Shown piece after piece: positions 8,738 through 16,189 of a stretch of 64,000 nucleotides of DNA. Position 1 is the stretch's first letter. Each line of letters opens with the position of its first letter. Made by a program: the position numbers and the translations under genes. Below the pieces are notes generated by a model, which saw only the letters and a list, made by a program, of their open reading frames with translations, did no database searches and was not told the DNA's origin. This stretch comes from Shouchella xiaoxiensis (lineage in GTDB: Bacteria > Bacillota > Bacilli > Bacillales > Bacillaceae_D): positions 248,001-312,000 of the forward strand of contig NZ_JAFBCV010000001.1 of assembly GCF_016907895.1 (NCBI RefSeq), read 5' to 3'.

Positions 8738-8901
8738 TTAGAACGTCCTTTCTATTGTTGGATAAATCCTATCTTAGATTGTGACGTTACGTCGTAGGCA
8801 AGAGGTTTTTTTAGAAAAGTTTTGTTTTACGTTTTTATAGACAGGATTATCCTTCCAAATGGAGAAAAATCTATGGAGGCTTGTCAAAAAGGAGGAAGAC
8901 A

Positions 8902-9318
8902 ATGAATCAACTAGTACGAGTGGGTACAACGTATATCCCGGTGACCAATGTCACGAACGCAGCGGAGTGGTATAGAACCAATTTAAGCGCAGAATTAACG
9001 TATCAAGACGAGGCTAAGGCGATTTTGAATCTTGCTAATCAGAGTATCTTTTTGATTAAGGCAGCTAAAGATCAATCTGCCAATTTCAAAACTGCGACTG
9101 GATTTGAGCAATTTTCGCTAACATTTGAAGTGGATGGACTAGAAGCGCTACAGGCGTTGCGCAAGGAGTTTGTTGGCAAAGGAATTCAGGTCGGTGAAGT
9201 GGAAGATCGCGGCCATGCGGGCAGAAACTTTGTGTTCATTGATTTAGACGGGAATAAATTTGATGTCTGGAGCGAATTAAGCCCAGTGTTTAAAGGGATT
9301 TTAACGAAAGTAAACTAA
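8902..9318 (+). CDS. VOC (glyoxalase/bleomycin-resistance fold) protein
   Basis: 138 residues, two beta-alpha-beta-beta-beta modules: TTYIPVTNVTNAAEWYRTNL at the start and a C-terminal module ending NFVFIDLDGNKFDVW, the usual 'D-DGN' metal-side strand. Chosen start is ATG 8902, with AAAGGAGG about 6 bases upstream; the in-frame TTG at 8881 precedes that ribosome binding site. VOC proteins of this size are dioxygenases, isomerases or drug-binding resistance proteins; no substrate can be assigned. Ends at a good hairpin. Confidence 0.87.
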   Translation: MNQLVRVGTTYIPVTNVTNAAEWYRTNLSAELTYQDEAKAILNLANQSIFLIKAAKDQSANFKTATGFEQFSLTFEVDGLEALQALRKEFVGKGIQVGEVEDRGHAGRNFVFIDLDGNKFDVWSELSPVFKGILTKVN

Positions 9319-9335
9319 ATGCTTTTCATTTAGCT

Positions 9336-9365
9336 AGACGCACTTATAAAGGGTGTGTCTTTTTC
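9336..9365 (+). terminator. Rho-independent terminator
   Basis: AGACGCAC pairs with GTGTGTCT (one G-U) around TTATAAAGG, followed by TTTTT. It separates the VOC gene from the XRE operon. Confidence 0.75.
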
Positions 9366-9370
9366 CGTGT

Positions 9371-9430
9371 GTAAAGATATCTTTACAATTAGGTGAGGAT
9401 GGTGTAGAGTGAGTGTAAAGATATCTTTAC
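9371..9430 (+). promoter_or_regulatory. Promoter between two identical perfect palindromes
   Basis: GTAAAGATATCTTTAC, a perfect 16-bp palindrome, occurs at 9371-9386 and again at 9415-9430. A promoter lies between: -35 TTTACA (9382-9387, overlapping the first palindrome), 17-base spacer, -10 TAGAGT (9405-9410), placing the start point inside the second palindrome. They are the likely operators for the XRE protein encoded just downstream. Confidence 0.75.
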
Positions 9431-9445
9431 CTTTTGAGGTGAGCA

Positions 9446-9652
9446 ATGAAGGTTATTAATCATATTCGAGAAATTCGACAGCAGCAAGGCATTACGCAAG
9501 TTAAGATGGCGGAAGATTTGCAAATAACAAGACAGACGATTAATGCGATTGAAAAAAACAAGTATAATCCAAGTCTTGAATTGGCATTAAAGCTAGTCCG
9601 CTATTTTGATGTGCCGATTGAGCAATTGTTTTATTTAGAAGACGATCAATAA
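9446..9652 (+). CDS. Small XRE-family repressor
   Basis: 68 residues, essentially one Cro/CI-type HTH: NHIREIRQQQGITQVKMAED, recognition helix around TRQTINAIEKNKYNPS, ending in the LFYLEDD tail typical of the YozG/YgzD-like group. Cytoplasmic DNA-binding protein. It is followed 12 bases later by a four-helix membrane protein, a pairing common in Firmicutes. Two perfect palindromes in front of the gene suggest autorepression. Confidence 0.9.
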   Translation: MKVINHIREIRQQQGITQVKMAEDLQITRQTINAIEKNKYNPSLELALKLVRYFDVPIEQLFYLEDDQ

Positions 9653-9664
9653 GGAGGAAATGGT

Positions 9665-10066
9665 ATGAGTCGCAAAACGTTATCACTATTAATTTGGGTA
9701 ACGATCGTTCTATCTATGATCGGGGGTGGTACATGGGGGATGTATCTGGCTTACGGTGAATTTAGATTGGACGTCATCGTGCCCATTATCGTCGGAACAG
9801 GAATAGGTGTTGCATCCACTATCTTTCTTTCAAAACAGCATAAGAGAAAGCATGGCAATGTTCCGGAGGTGGATGAGCGAACCATTAAAATCATGACAAA
9901 ATACATCGTTGTTGCTTTTTATGTCTTGTTAATGATTCTCGGAATCGGCTTGATAAGCTTGTATGCTGCAGGTGTTCATACAGTGGAAACAGGGTGGTTG
10001 ATTGTCGCTCTGATGGCTGTTTATATCGTTCTTGGTTTAGGTGCGATGGTGGTAAAGAGGGTTTAA
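9665..10066 (+). CDS. DUF2178/DUF3796-like membrane protein
   Basis: 133 residues with four membrane segments (about 6-27, 37-54, 82-104, 111-130) and a cytoplasmic loop containing VPEVDERTIKIMTKY; the 'DER' loop between helices 2 and 3 is the hallmark of the DUF2178-like proteins encoded next to small XRE repressors. AAGGAGG lies 8 bases before ATG 9665. Function unknown; the pair probably acts as a signal-responsive membrane module. The gene runs convergently into the DUF3800 gene with only 24 bp between. Confidence 0.8.
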   Translation: MSRKTLSLLIWVTIVLSMIGGGTWGMYLAYGEFRLDVIVPIIVGTGIGVASTIFLSKQHKRKHGNVPEVDERTIKIMTKYIVVAFYVLLMILGIGLISLYAAGVHTVETGWLIVALMAVYIVLGLGAMVVKRV

Positions 10067-10090
10067 GGGTGAAGTCTATTTTGAGCAAAT

Positions 10091-10897
10091 CTATGTCAGA
10101 AATTCATTATAATTTTGAGTAATGAACACGTTTAAATATGTATTAAAATGAATTTCCCTTAAGTTTGTGTCGGCAAGTTCATAAAAAGTCACTCTTTGCA
10201 AAAAGGAGTGGAATCCCTTGTTTTTTAGTAATTTCAAAATGAGGCTTATCTGACTTCGCTTTTTTGATGAGAGTACGTTTGAAGCTGAATCAGGTAAAGG
10301 ATTTTCAATAATTGTTCGTATGATACCTAATAGTAGGTCGGTGCATTCGAGTCCTAACTCAGTTTTCTTTGGTGCATATCTACTTGATATAATTTTAAAA
10401 TTTTCGCCTCTGTAGAGAGCTTGAATATTTAATTGCCGTGTTAATGTATTTTTTAAATCAATGGCAGGAGTTTTATATTCTTCTGCTTCTTCAATCACAA
10501 TTTCAGCAGTTAATGATGTTATTTTTCCATAATTACGTAATAATCCATAAATAATTCTCTCGGGTAATTTCATATAAATCGTTGAATTTCCCAATGACCC
10601 ATCTACATCTTTATAATAGATAGATTTCTTTTCAATGATTGATTGATCATAATTAATGAGATTAAATTTAAAATAGTCGAAGTGTTTATCCAATATTTCA
10701 ACTACATATTCAATTCTCTTCCTTGTGACAGAATGTCCTTTATAATCAGTCCAGTGAATACCTTTGTTGATAAGCGGTTCTAAATGGCTTAATTCGGTTA
10801 AACTGAGAATAGTATCGGGAATTAATAATGCACCCATTAAATGCGGTTTGTTGTTATTTTTTCCACTCTCATCAAAAAAAATTTTGACATGTGACAT
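10091..10897 (-). CDS. DUF3800 domain protein
   Basis: 268 residues. The N-terminus HVKIFFDESGKNNNKPHLMG is the DUF3800 signature (the acidic DESG resembles an RNase H-fold active site); further conserved acidics appear in AEIVIEEAEEY and ECTDLLLGIIRTI, the latter being the D in the C-terminal motif. The family is thought to be RNase H-like and is often found on mobile elements; activity here is inference. Base composition is clearly more AT-rich than the flanking genes, suggesting acquisition. ATG 10897 follows GAGGA on the minus strand. Confidence 0.82.
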   Translation of the reverse strand: MSHVKIFFDESGKNNNKPHLMGALLIPDTILSLTELSHLEPLINKGIHWTDYKGHSVTRKRIEYVVEILDKHFDYFKFNLINYDQSIIEKKSIYYKDVDGSLGNSTIYMKLPERIIYGLLRNYGKITSLTAEIVIEEAEEYKTPAIDLKNTLTRQLNIQALYRGENFKIISSRYAPKKTELGLECTDLLLGIIRTIIENPLPDSASNVLSSKKRSQISLILKLLKNKGFHSFLQRVTFYELADTNLREIHFNTYLNVFITQNYNEFLT

Positions 10898-11002
10898 TCA
10901 TCATCCTCTTTACAATTTTGACATTATCCTGCATAATTTAGATAATAGAAACTTATAGTAAAGTATAACTCGTTGCTCCAGAATTTGCGACGCGTTTTAG
11001 AA

Positions 11003-11045
11003 AAAAAGTGTCTCAAGGAACCTTTTTCCTTGCGACACTTTTTTC
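11003..11045. terminator. Strong bidirectional terminator
   Basis: A long stem AAAAAAGTGTC-CAAGGAA / TTCCTTG-GACACTTTTTT with A-tract and T-tract on the two sides, so it can stop transcription both ways. Neither flanking gene points into it from the left side, so it may insulate the locus. Confidence 0.7.
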
Positions 11046-11099
11046 GTTATCTTAAGCATTGGGCTAATGATTTGTAACTTTTTTAAACGTATACATCTG

Positions 11100-11607
11100 T
11101 TACTTAATACGATAGAATCCCGATAACTTCTCATCTTCTTCCAAACCACTCAAATAAATAAAATAAGGCAGCTGCCAAGCCTGCGTTTTAAGCGCCTGTT
11201 TGCTCGTCGGCTTGTCCCATACCGGATAAACGCGCATAGCCATCTTTCCTTTTGTTGTGTCCGAGCGGAGAATATGTTGCTTCAGCAACAATGCTTTTGG
11301 AAATACAAACTGTCCAAACTCGGTCTTATTTTTAAACGTTGTGATGACAAGCAAATCAGGAGAGGCTTCAGCTGAGAAAGGCTGATTCTGGTTATGCTCA
11401 TCTTTTTCCCAAAACGCCACAAACTGACCGAGCTTCGTTGGCGTTTTATGAGCAACTCTGAAACGCACGCTTTTTGACGAGAGTAGGAACATACCGGCTC
11501 CGTATTTTGCATTTTTGCTTTTCTTCAAGGATGTTTGAAACGGTGAGTCCATTTGGCTGATAAACTTGTTTGGTTACAAACGTTAACGCGGTCTGAAAAT
11601 CGTTCAT
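11100..11607 (-). pseudogene. mepB: mepB-family gene with a frameshift
   Basis: A normal MepB N-terminus begins at ATG 11607 (MNDFQTALTFVTKQVYQPNG..., with GAGGTG upstream) and reaches ...NILEEKQK, then the frame is lost; the remaining NAKYGAGMFLLSSKSVRFRV...GFYRIK continues in the next frame to TAA at 11100. The join is a five-T run at 11513-11517 (AAAAA in the sense strand); four would restore one 168-residue frame. MepB is a small protein first seen beside the S. aureus mepRA multidrug-efflux genes, function unclear. This is either a recent loss of function or a homopolymer sequencing error. A shorter ORF from ATG 11552 covers only the second part. Confidence 0.75.
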
Positions 11608-11665
11608 TTATGTACACCTCGGAGGATTGCTATAATAAAAAGTAAATGACAATAAGGAGAAAACC

Positions 11666-12121
11666 ATGCACAAAGAAAATGTGAGAATTGTTGAATTAAA
11701 CCAAGATAACTGGTACGACTGTTGTGAATTAGTTGTGACACCAGAGCAAGAGCCATTTATAGAATCAAATGCTTTGTCAATTGCTCAATCAAAGTATGAA
11801 CCATCGTTAAAACCTTATGGAATCTACTTGGACAATCAAGCCATTGGGTTTCTCATGTTTAATTCGGTTAAGGAAGAACTTGATGGGTACTGGATTTATC
11901 GTATCATGATTGATAAAAATTACCAAGGGAAGGGGCTAGGCAAGGCGGCTACAACACTCATGATTGAAGAGATGACCGAACGGCTGAATGCCAAAAAGAT
12001 CGTTGTCGGCTATCATCCTGAAAACGCCGGAGCGCATCACTTGTATAAGAGCTTAGGTTTTGTTGATCAAGGGGATCGATTTGGTAAGGAAATGGCTGTC
12101 GTGAAAGTGGTAAAAAAGTAA
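11666..12121 (+). CDS. GNAT acetyltransferase, BltD (spermidine)-like
   Basis: 151 residues. Acetyl-CoA motif YQGKGLGKAA (about residues 90-99), preceded by WIYRIMIDKN and followed by YHPENAGAHHLYKSLGF. The N-terminal half (EPFIESNALSIAQSKYEPSL, then YGIYLDNQAIGFLMF) resembles B. subtilis BltD, a spermine/spermidine acetyltransferase, so a polyamine substrate is plausible. ATG 11666 has AAGGAG about 6 bases upstream. Monocistronic; followed by repeat-rich non-coding DNA. Confidence 0.83.
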   Translation: MHKENVRIVELNQDNWYDCCELVVTPEQEPFIESNALSIAQSKYEPSLKPYGIYLDNQAIGFLMFNSVKEELDGYWIYRIMIDKNYQGKGLGKAATTLMIEEMTERLNAKKIVVGYHPENAGAHHLYKSLGFVDQGDRFGKEMAVVKVVKK

Positions 12122-12187
12122 TCATAACCTGAAAAGAGCTTTTACATATAAAAAGAGCCTGTGACAAACCGTTGTGTTCTTCTTAAT

Positions 12188-12290
12188 ACATCCACGCTTT
12201 CCGTGGGCACGGTCTCAGCCTTTTTCGTGAAAATACCGCCACAACAAAGTCTTCATACTCGTGCTGTCCTATAGGAGTCGCGGGTTCTCT
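12188..12290 (+). repeat. Dispersed intergenic repeat, copy 1
   Basis: Contains CACGCTTTCCGTGGGCACGG, then TCTCAGCC and later GTCTTCATACTCGTGCTGTC with AGGAGTCGC. From memory these blocks match a roughly 100-bp element scattered between genes in alkaliphilic and related Bacillaceae. The copy is degenerate. Confidence 0.5.
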
Positions 12291-12394
12291 TTATGTTAAT
12301 GTAGATGAAAAACGAACAGACGATCACTGATCGTCTATTCATTCTGTTTATAGCCTTGTGTCACTGCCTCTTATTGTTGTTGATTGGAAAGGAA

Positions 12395-12512
12395 GGCGGT
12401 GACGCCAGCGGAAGAAGGGGCGTGGTGAGACAAGCAGGACGAAGACTGCGAAGGCTCAGCCGTTCCTCCGCGGCAAGCTTCCGCCTGAAATGGAAATCGA
12501 CCGCTCTACCTT
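12395..12512 (-). repeat. Dispersed intergenic repeat, copy 2 (inverted)
   Basis: Has the reverse-oriented blocks of the same element: GGCGGTGACGCC, GACGAAGACTGCG, GGCTCAGCCG, CTCCGCGG and CCGCCTGAAATGGAAATCGA. Together with copy 1 it makes a loose inverted pair, both diverged. Confidence 0.5.
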
Positions 12513-12536
12513 TTGATTAACGCTTTTTTTTAGCTA

Positions 12537-13187
12537 CTACATAAGCCAATCGATTGGCTTATCAGCCCGCTCTTGAACAGCGTTCATAAACAGGCTTGCA
12601 TGATACCCATCGCAGACGGCATGGTGCACTTGCAGCGATAAAGGCAGAAGAAGCGCTTCTTCTTTCATTTCAAATTTTCCTGCTGTAATGATTGGAAGGA
12701 GATGGTTTTTATTGGTGTTTATGTTTAAATTAAATCCTGTAAACGATGTCCACGGAATCATTGAGATGGAGACTGTATTTTCCGGTATCGGTTTCTTTGG
12801 AAACAATGTTTCTGAGCTACCATATTGCGCCACATCTGCCTGATAGTTACGATGAAATTGACGAAAATCAGTGGAGCTATCTGTCCAAATCGCTGAGAAT
12901 GTTTCAGAAGTTTGATTAAATAGCGTATACATCGGGTTAAGCTTTTTCCAAATTCCTAAATCTCCGTCCTGATTAAAGCTTGTTCGAAAAACAGAATTCG
13001 AATTGACAACCTCTGTCAGTAGAAAAATAAGCGCAGGATAGAGTTTAATCCCGTGCTGATCAAGCGCCTGTTTCAACTTTGTTAGATCAATCTCTGTAGT
13101 GATGCTAAACGATGTCTGTTGCTGATAATAATGTTCAAACGTTTCTTTTCGTTTCCAGTTTGCTAAATCTATTTTTTCGAATGTCAT
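12537..13187 (-). CDS. cat: Type A chloramphenicol O-acetyltransferase
   Basis: 216 residues, the usual length of type A CAT. The catalytic motif is VHHAVCDGYHASLF near residue 190, with the active-site second His and the conserved Asp; FEHYYQQQTSFSITTEIDLT and SISMIPWTSFTGFNL are other family blocks. It transfers acetyl from acetyl-CoA to the 3-hydroxyl of chloramphenicol, in the cytoplasm. The start ATG 13187 is preceded by AGGAGG, which lies inside a 12-bp hairpin arm. A 9-codon leader sits upstream, so expression should be induced by chloramphenicol through translation attenuation. Confidence 0.92.
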   Translation of the reverse strand: MTFEKIDLANWKRKETFEHYYQQQTSFSITTEIDLTKLKQALDQHGIKLYPALIFLLTEVVNSNSVFRTSFNQDGDLGIWKKLNPMYTLFNQTSETFSAIWTDSSTDFRQFHRNYQADVAQYGSSETLFPKKPIPENTVSISMIPWTSFTGFNLNINTNKNHLLPIITAGKFEMKEEALLLPLSLQVHHAVCDGYHASLFMNAVQERADKPIDWLM

Positions 13188-13190
13188 TTG

Positions 13191-13232
13191 ATAGCCTCCT
13201 AATGGTATTGGAATGGATGGTTAGGAGGCTAT
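13191..13232 (-). promoter_or_regulatory. cat translation-attenuator hairpin
   Basis: On the minus strand ATAGCCTCCTAA (13232-13221; last three leader codons plus stop) pairs perfectly over 12 bp with TTAGGAGGCTAT (13202-13191), which holds the cat Shine-Dalgarno AGGAGG. A ribosome stalled near leader codon 6 would open the left arm and free the cat ribosome binding site. Confidence 0.85.
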
Positions 13233-13250
13233 TTTGTCTGCTTTTTTCAT
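13221..13250 (-). CDS. cat leader peptide (9 residues)
   Basis: ATG 13250 to TAA 13221 encodes MKKADKIAS, preceded on the minus strand by AAGGAATG. It closely resembles known cat leaders such as that of cat-86 (MVKTDKI...), where the nascent peptide and chloramphenicol stall the ribosome. Far below normal ORF cut-offs, but position, ribosome binding site and overlap with the hairpin make it convincing. Confidence 0.82.
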   Translation of the reverse strand: MKKADKIAS

Positions 13251-13281
13251 TGCGATCATTCCTTTTTCAACGGTTAGACGG

Positions 13282-13310
13282 ATTCTACCAAATTTCAGGT
13301 CAATCCTCAA
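13282..13310 (-). promoter_or_regulatory. cat promoter
   Basis: Minus strand -35 TTGAGG (13310-13305), 17-base spacer, -10 TAGAAT (13287-13282), about 30 bases before the leader ATG. Confidence 0.6.
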
Positions 13311-13318
13311 TCTATAAA

Positions 13319-13350
13319 TAAAAAGGAACAGCTTCCACTGTTCCTTTTTG
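13319..13350. terminator. Bidirectional terminator between ridA-like gene and cat
   Basis: AAAAAGGAACAG (13320-13331) pairs with CTGTTCCTTTTT (13338-13349); on the minus strand it follows the RidA-family stop codon and keeps that transcript out of cat. Confidence 0.8.
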
Positions 13351-13352
13351 CA

Positions 13353-13742
13353 TTATTTCGCACACCAGAGCTCAATCTCAATTTTTAATTCTGGCAGGCC
13401 GAGTGCGCTAATATAGGCGACCGTCATTGACGGGTAGTCAGCAGGGAAAAGCGCGTCCCACTTGGCGTCAAGATGGTCCCAATCAAGTTCTTCGGTTGCC
13501 CAAATATTCACTTTTACCACGTTCTCTTCGGTCAAGCCTTCTGCTTCGAGAATGCTTTTTAGATTCACAAACGTATTGGTGACTTGATCGTTTAAGGCAT
13601 CGGGAATCTCACTGTTTGCGTCTGTCCCGATTTGTCCGGACGTGACGATCCATTCTGCTCCTTGTGGAACGCGGGTGATGTGGCTATAGTTCCCGACTGG
13701 TTTGGACATTGTTGCTGGGTTTGTACGTTGAATCTTTTTCAT
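13353..13742 (-). CDS. RidA (YjgF/YER057c/UK114) family protein
   Basis: 129 residues, standard length. Family marks: SHITRVPQGAEWIVTSGQIG near the start, then QVTNTFVNLKSILEAEGL, VVKVNIWATE and the C-terminal block DYPSMTVAYISALGLPELKI. Canonical RidA enzymes hydrolyse reactive enamine/imine intermediates and carry a conserved Arg in an 'R...V' block; here that block reads SMTVAYI, without the Arg, so this is probably a non-canonical Rid subfamily member. Cytoplasmic. Weak GAGG before ATG 13742. Confidence 0.86.
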   Translation of the reverse strand: MKKIQRTNPATMSKPVGNYSHITRVPQGAEWIVTSGQIGTDANSEIPDALNDQVTNTFVNLKSILEAEGLTEENVVKVNIWATEELDWDHLDAKWDALFPADYPSMTVAYISALGLPELKIEIELWCAK

Positions 13743-14085
13743 TCAAAGACCTCACTCACTTTGAGATTTACTGCTTTTTCTTATAAGTAGACAGACTTCA
13801 CCAATCTACTTTTTTTAAAAGAAAACAGCAGTGGAGTATCCGTATCCTAGTGATAAGAATGGCAATAGTTTCTTTTTCATTAGTCGGATACGCTCCTCTC
13901 GAGTGGGTGTTTGTTAGTTTAAAATCATAGCTCGCCTGTCTTCAACTGTGAGACGTCATTTCTTTACCTGTATTCTACCACACGGTTGCTGAACATTATT
14001 TATTACTATTATTAATGATACTTATTCTATATATTAATTTAACTAATTAGATGAAATCGGTTATGCTCTTTTAGGAGGGATGACC
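13743..14085. other. Divergent intergenic region
   Basis: Holds the upstream regions of the RidA-family gene and the YeiH-type gene. The right third is very AT-rich (ATTATTTATTACTATTATTA near 14005) and probably contains the promoter of the exporter gene. A loose inverted pair, GAGTATCCG / CGGATAC, lies at about 13835 and 13903. No ORF or RNA gene recognised. Confidence 0.35.
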
Positions 14086-15108
14086 ATGACAGACAACAAC
14101 AGGAAACAGACAACATTCTTTCTTCTAGGTGTGTTACTTACTTTTCTTATTGCTCTGGTAGCCGGCTGGCTAGCCAAAGTACCTTATTTAGACGTTGTCG
14201 GACAGTTGGTTTTAGCAATCATTATCGGGATTATTTGGAATCATACCATTGGTTTAAAGGATCCTTATCGCACGGGTGTTTCTTTTTCAAGTAAAAAATT
14301 GCTGCGGCTTGGGATTATATTACTCGGGCTTCGTTTAAACTTAACCGACATTTACGATGCAGGTATCACTGTTTTTTTGTACGCGGCATTGTTACTCGGG
14401 ATAACGCTCGTTACCGTATATGGATTAGCAAGATTGTTTAAGGTCGATAAAACGCTCAGCCTTTTAACCGCATGTGGCACGGCTATTTGCGGAGCGGCGG
14501 CAATTGTGGCAATCGCCCCGCTTTTAAAAGCAAAAGATCATCAAGTCGCGGTAAGTGTGGCGGTTATTGCCGTATTGGGAACGCTATTTACGTTAATCTA
14601 TACATTTGTCTATCCAATTCTACCGTTAAGTGATTATCAGTATGGCATATTTGCAGGTGGAACCTTGCATGAAATTGCCCATGCGATTGCTGCGTCCACC
14701 GCTGGGGGAACGGAAGCGGAAGATATTGCGGTTGTTGTGAAATTGACTAGGGTAGCTTTACTCGTACCAGTTGCACTATTGATTGGTATCGTCATGAATA
14801 AGCAAGCAGCTAATGCCCAAGCAAGCAACTCGTTTTCACTAAAAACACTGCCTATTCCGTGGTTTATTCTCGGGTTTCTCATGATGAGTGCCGTCAATAC
14901 GTCAGGCATCTTGCCAACTGAATTCGTTGAACAATTGATTACCGTTTCTTATCTTCTACTAGCGATGGCAATGGCTGGTTTAGGCTTAAACGTGGAGCTG
15001 AAGGCATTTAAACAGCTCGGAATGACTGTTTTTTACGCAGGGTTAATCGGATCAATTAGTTTGGTTGCTTTAGGGCTGCTCTTCATTTATTTATTGAATT
15101 TGGGATAA
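14086..15108 (+). CDS. YeiH-family putative sulfate exporter (UPF0324)
   Basis: 340 residues with about ten membrane helices. Diagnostic blocks: LLRLGIILLGLRLNLTDI, the LLTACGTAICGAAAIVAIAP motif and FAGGTLHEIAHAIAA. YeiH-like proteins are proposed inner-membrane exporters of inorganic sulfur anions; direct substrate evidence is thin. I use ATG 14086 rather than ATG 14080 because AGGAGG ends at 14078, giving a proper 7-base spacing only for the second. The following fabH-like gene is same-strand 86 bp downstream with no obvious terminator. Confidence 0.87.
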   Translation: MTDNNRKQTTFFLLGVLLTFLIALVAGWLAKVPYLDVVGQLVLAIIIGIIWNHTIGLKDPYRTGVSFSSKKLLRLGIILLGLRLNLTDIYDAGITVFLYAALLLGITLVTVYGLARLFKVDKTLSLLTACGTAICGAAAIVAIAPLLKAKDHQVAVSVAVIAVLGTLFTLIYTFVYPILPLSDYQYGIFAGGTLHEIAHAIAASTAGGTEAEDIAVVVKLTRVALLVPVALLIGIVMNKQAANAQASNSFSLKTLPIPWFILGFLMMSAVNTSGILPTEFVEQLITVSYLLLAMAMAGLGLNVELKAFKQLGMTVFYAGLIGSISLVALGLLFIYLLNLG

Positions 15109-15194
15109 TTCAATCATTGATTCATAAATTAGTATCTACTACTAATGATTAGTGCTAATATAAGTGAATAGTGAAAAAGGGAGATGGTCTTAAG

Positions 15195-16184
15195 ATGCAA
15201 TCAAAGGCACAGATAACAGCAATTGGCTCATATGTACCTACTGGGACGTTAACGAATCATGATTTGGAAAAAATGGTTGAAACAAATGATGAGTGGATTG
15301 TGCAGCGAACCGGCATTAAAGAGCGACGAATTGTTGAGCCTGGCCAATATACAAGTGACTTAGCCTATCAAGCAGCGATCGATTTAAAAACCCGTTATAA
15401 CAAAGACTTAGCGGATGTAGACATGATTATCGTCTGTACATTAACACCTGATTACAAAACCCCAAGCGTCGCTTCCGTTATTCAGGACAGGCTTGGCATC
15501 AATCATGCTGGTGCGATTGATTTAAATGCAGCCTGTGCTGGCTTTACGTACGGGCTTCACGTGGCGAATGGTTTAATTACGGCAGGTCTGAACAAGAAAA
15601 TTCTTGTAGTCGGGGCGGAAACGTTATCAAAAGTAACCGATATGGAAGACCGGACCACCTGCATCTTGTTTGGAGATGGAGCAGGTGCGGCACTTATTGA
15701 ATTGAACGAGGAAAACCCAAGCTTCCTTTCGTTTCATCTTGGCTCAGAAGGCAAGGGAGGCAAGCATCTGTACAGCACGAATCTGTCGGATCAGATGGCT
15801 GAAAAAGAGTTGGTCAACAGTGGAAACCTTGTTCAGAACGGGCGTGAAGTGTATAAGTGGGCGGTCTCTTCCGTTCCAAAAGGAATGAAACAGGTGATGG
15901 ATAATGCTCAGATTCCATTAAGCGACGTCAATTGGTTTATTCCTCATAGCGCAAATTTGAGAATGATTGAATCGATTTGCACGAAAAGTGATCTTCCGAT
16001 TGAAAAAACATTGTATAGCCTTGTTCATTATGGCAATACGTCGTCGGCAACGATTCCTCTAGCGCTTGATCTGGGCATTAAAGCGAACAAGGTAAAAAAA
16101 GATGATTTAATTTTACTCTATGGCTTTGGCGGGGGACTCGCCCAAGCCGGTCTGTTAATTAAGTGGGGAATTGATCCTGCATAA
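15195..16184 (+). CDS. fabH: 3-oxoacyl-ACP synthase III (FabH)
   Basis: 329 residues, full-length thiolase-fold enzyme. Catalytic triad visible: Cys in NAACAGFTYG, His in FIPHSANLRMIE, Asn in YGNTSSATIPLAL; plus NDEWIVQRTGIKERR near the N-terminus and GFGGGLAQAG at the end. It condenses an acyl-CoA primer with malonyl-ACP to start (branched-chain) fatty acids; bacilli often have two copies, and isolated ones like this are usually the second (YhfB-type). ATG 15195 fits an AAGGGAGA ribosome binding site better than the upstream GTG 15171. Confidence 0.92.
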   Translation: MQSKAQITAIGSYVPTGTLTNHDLEKMVETNDEWIVQRTGIKERRIVEPGQYTSDLAYQAAIDLKTRYNKDLADVDMIIVCTLTPDYKTPSVASVIQDRLGINHAGAIDLNAACAGFTYGLHVANGLITAGLNKKILVVGAETLSKVTDMEDRTTCILFGDGAGAALIELNEENPSFLSFHLGSEGKGGKHLYSTNLSDQMAEKELVNSGNLVQNGREVYKWAVSSVPKGMKQVMDNAQIPLSDVNWFIPHSANLRMIESICTKSDLPIEKTLYSLVHYGNTSSATIPLALDLGIKANKVKKDDLILLYGFGGGLAQAGLLIKWGIDPA

Positions 16185-16189
16185 GTGAA

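Larger units (their letters stand above)
12122..12536. other. Non-coding gap with dispersed repeats
   Basis: No credible gene; a 71-codon open frame at 12305-12520 is Arg/Ser-rich and runs through repeat DNA. The stretch holds two diverged copies of an intergenic repeat in opposite orientations (12188-12290 and 12395-12512) around a palindrome, AGACGATCAcTGATCGTCT, at 12318-12336. Confidence 0.5.

Noticed and set aside
12305-12520. 71-codon open frame
   Set aside because: Runs through the repeat region, Arg/Ser-rich in the way repeat DNA often reads, no ribosome binding site.
13318-13352. Second attenuator-like hairpin near cat
   Set aside because: The stem at 13320-13349 has A- and T-tracts and lies directly after the RidA-family stop codon, so it is a terminator rather than part of the cat attenuator.
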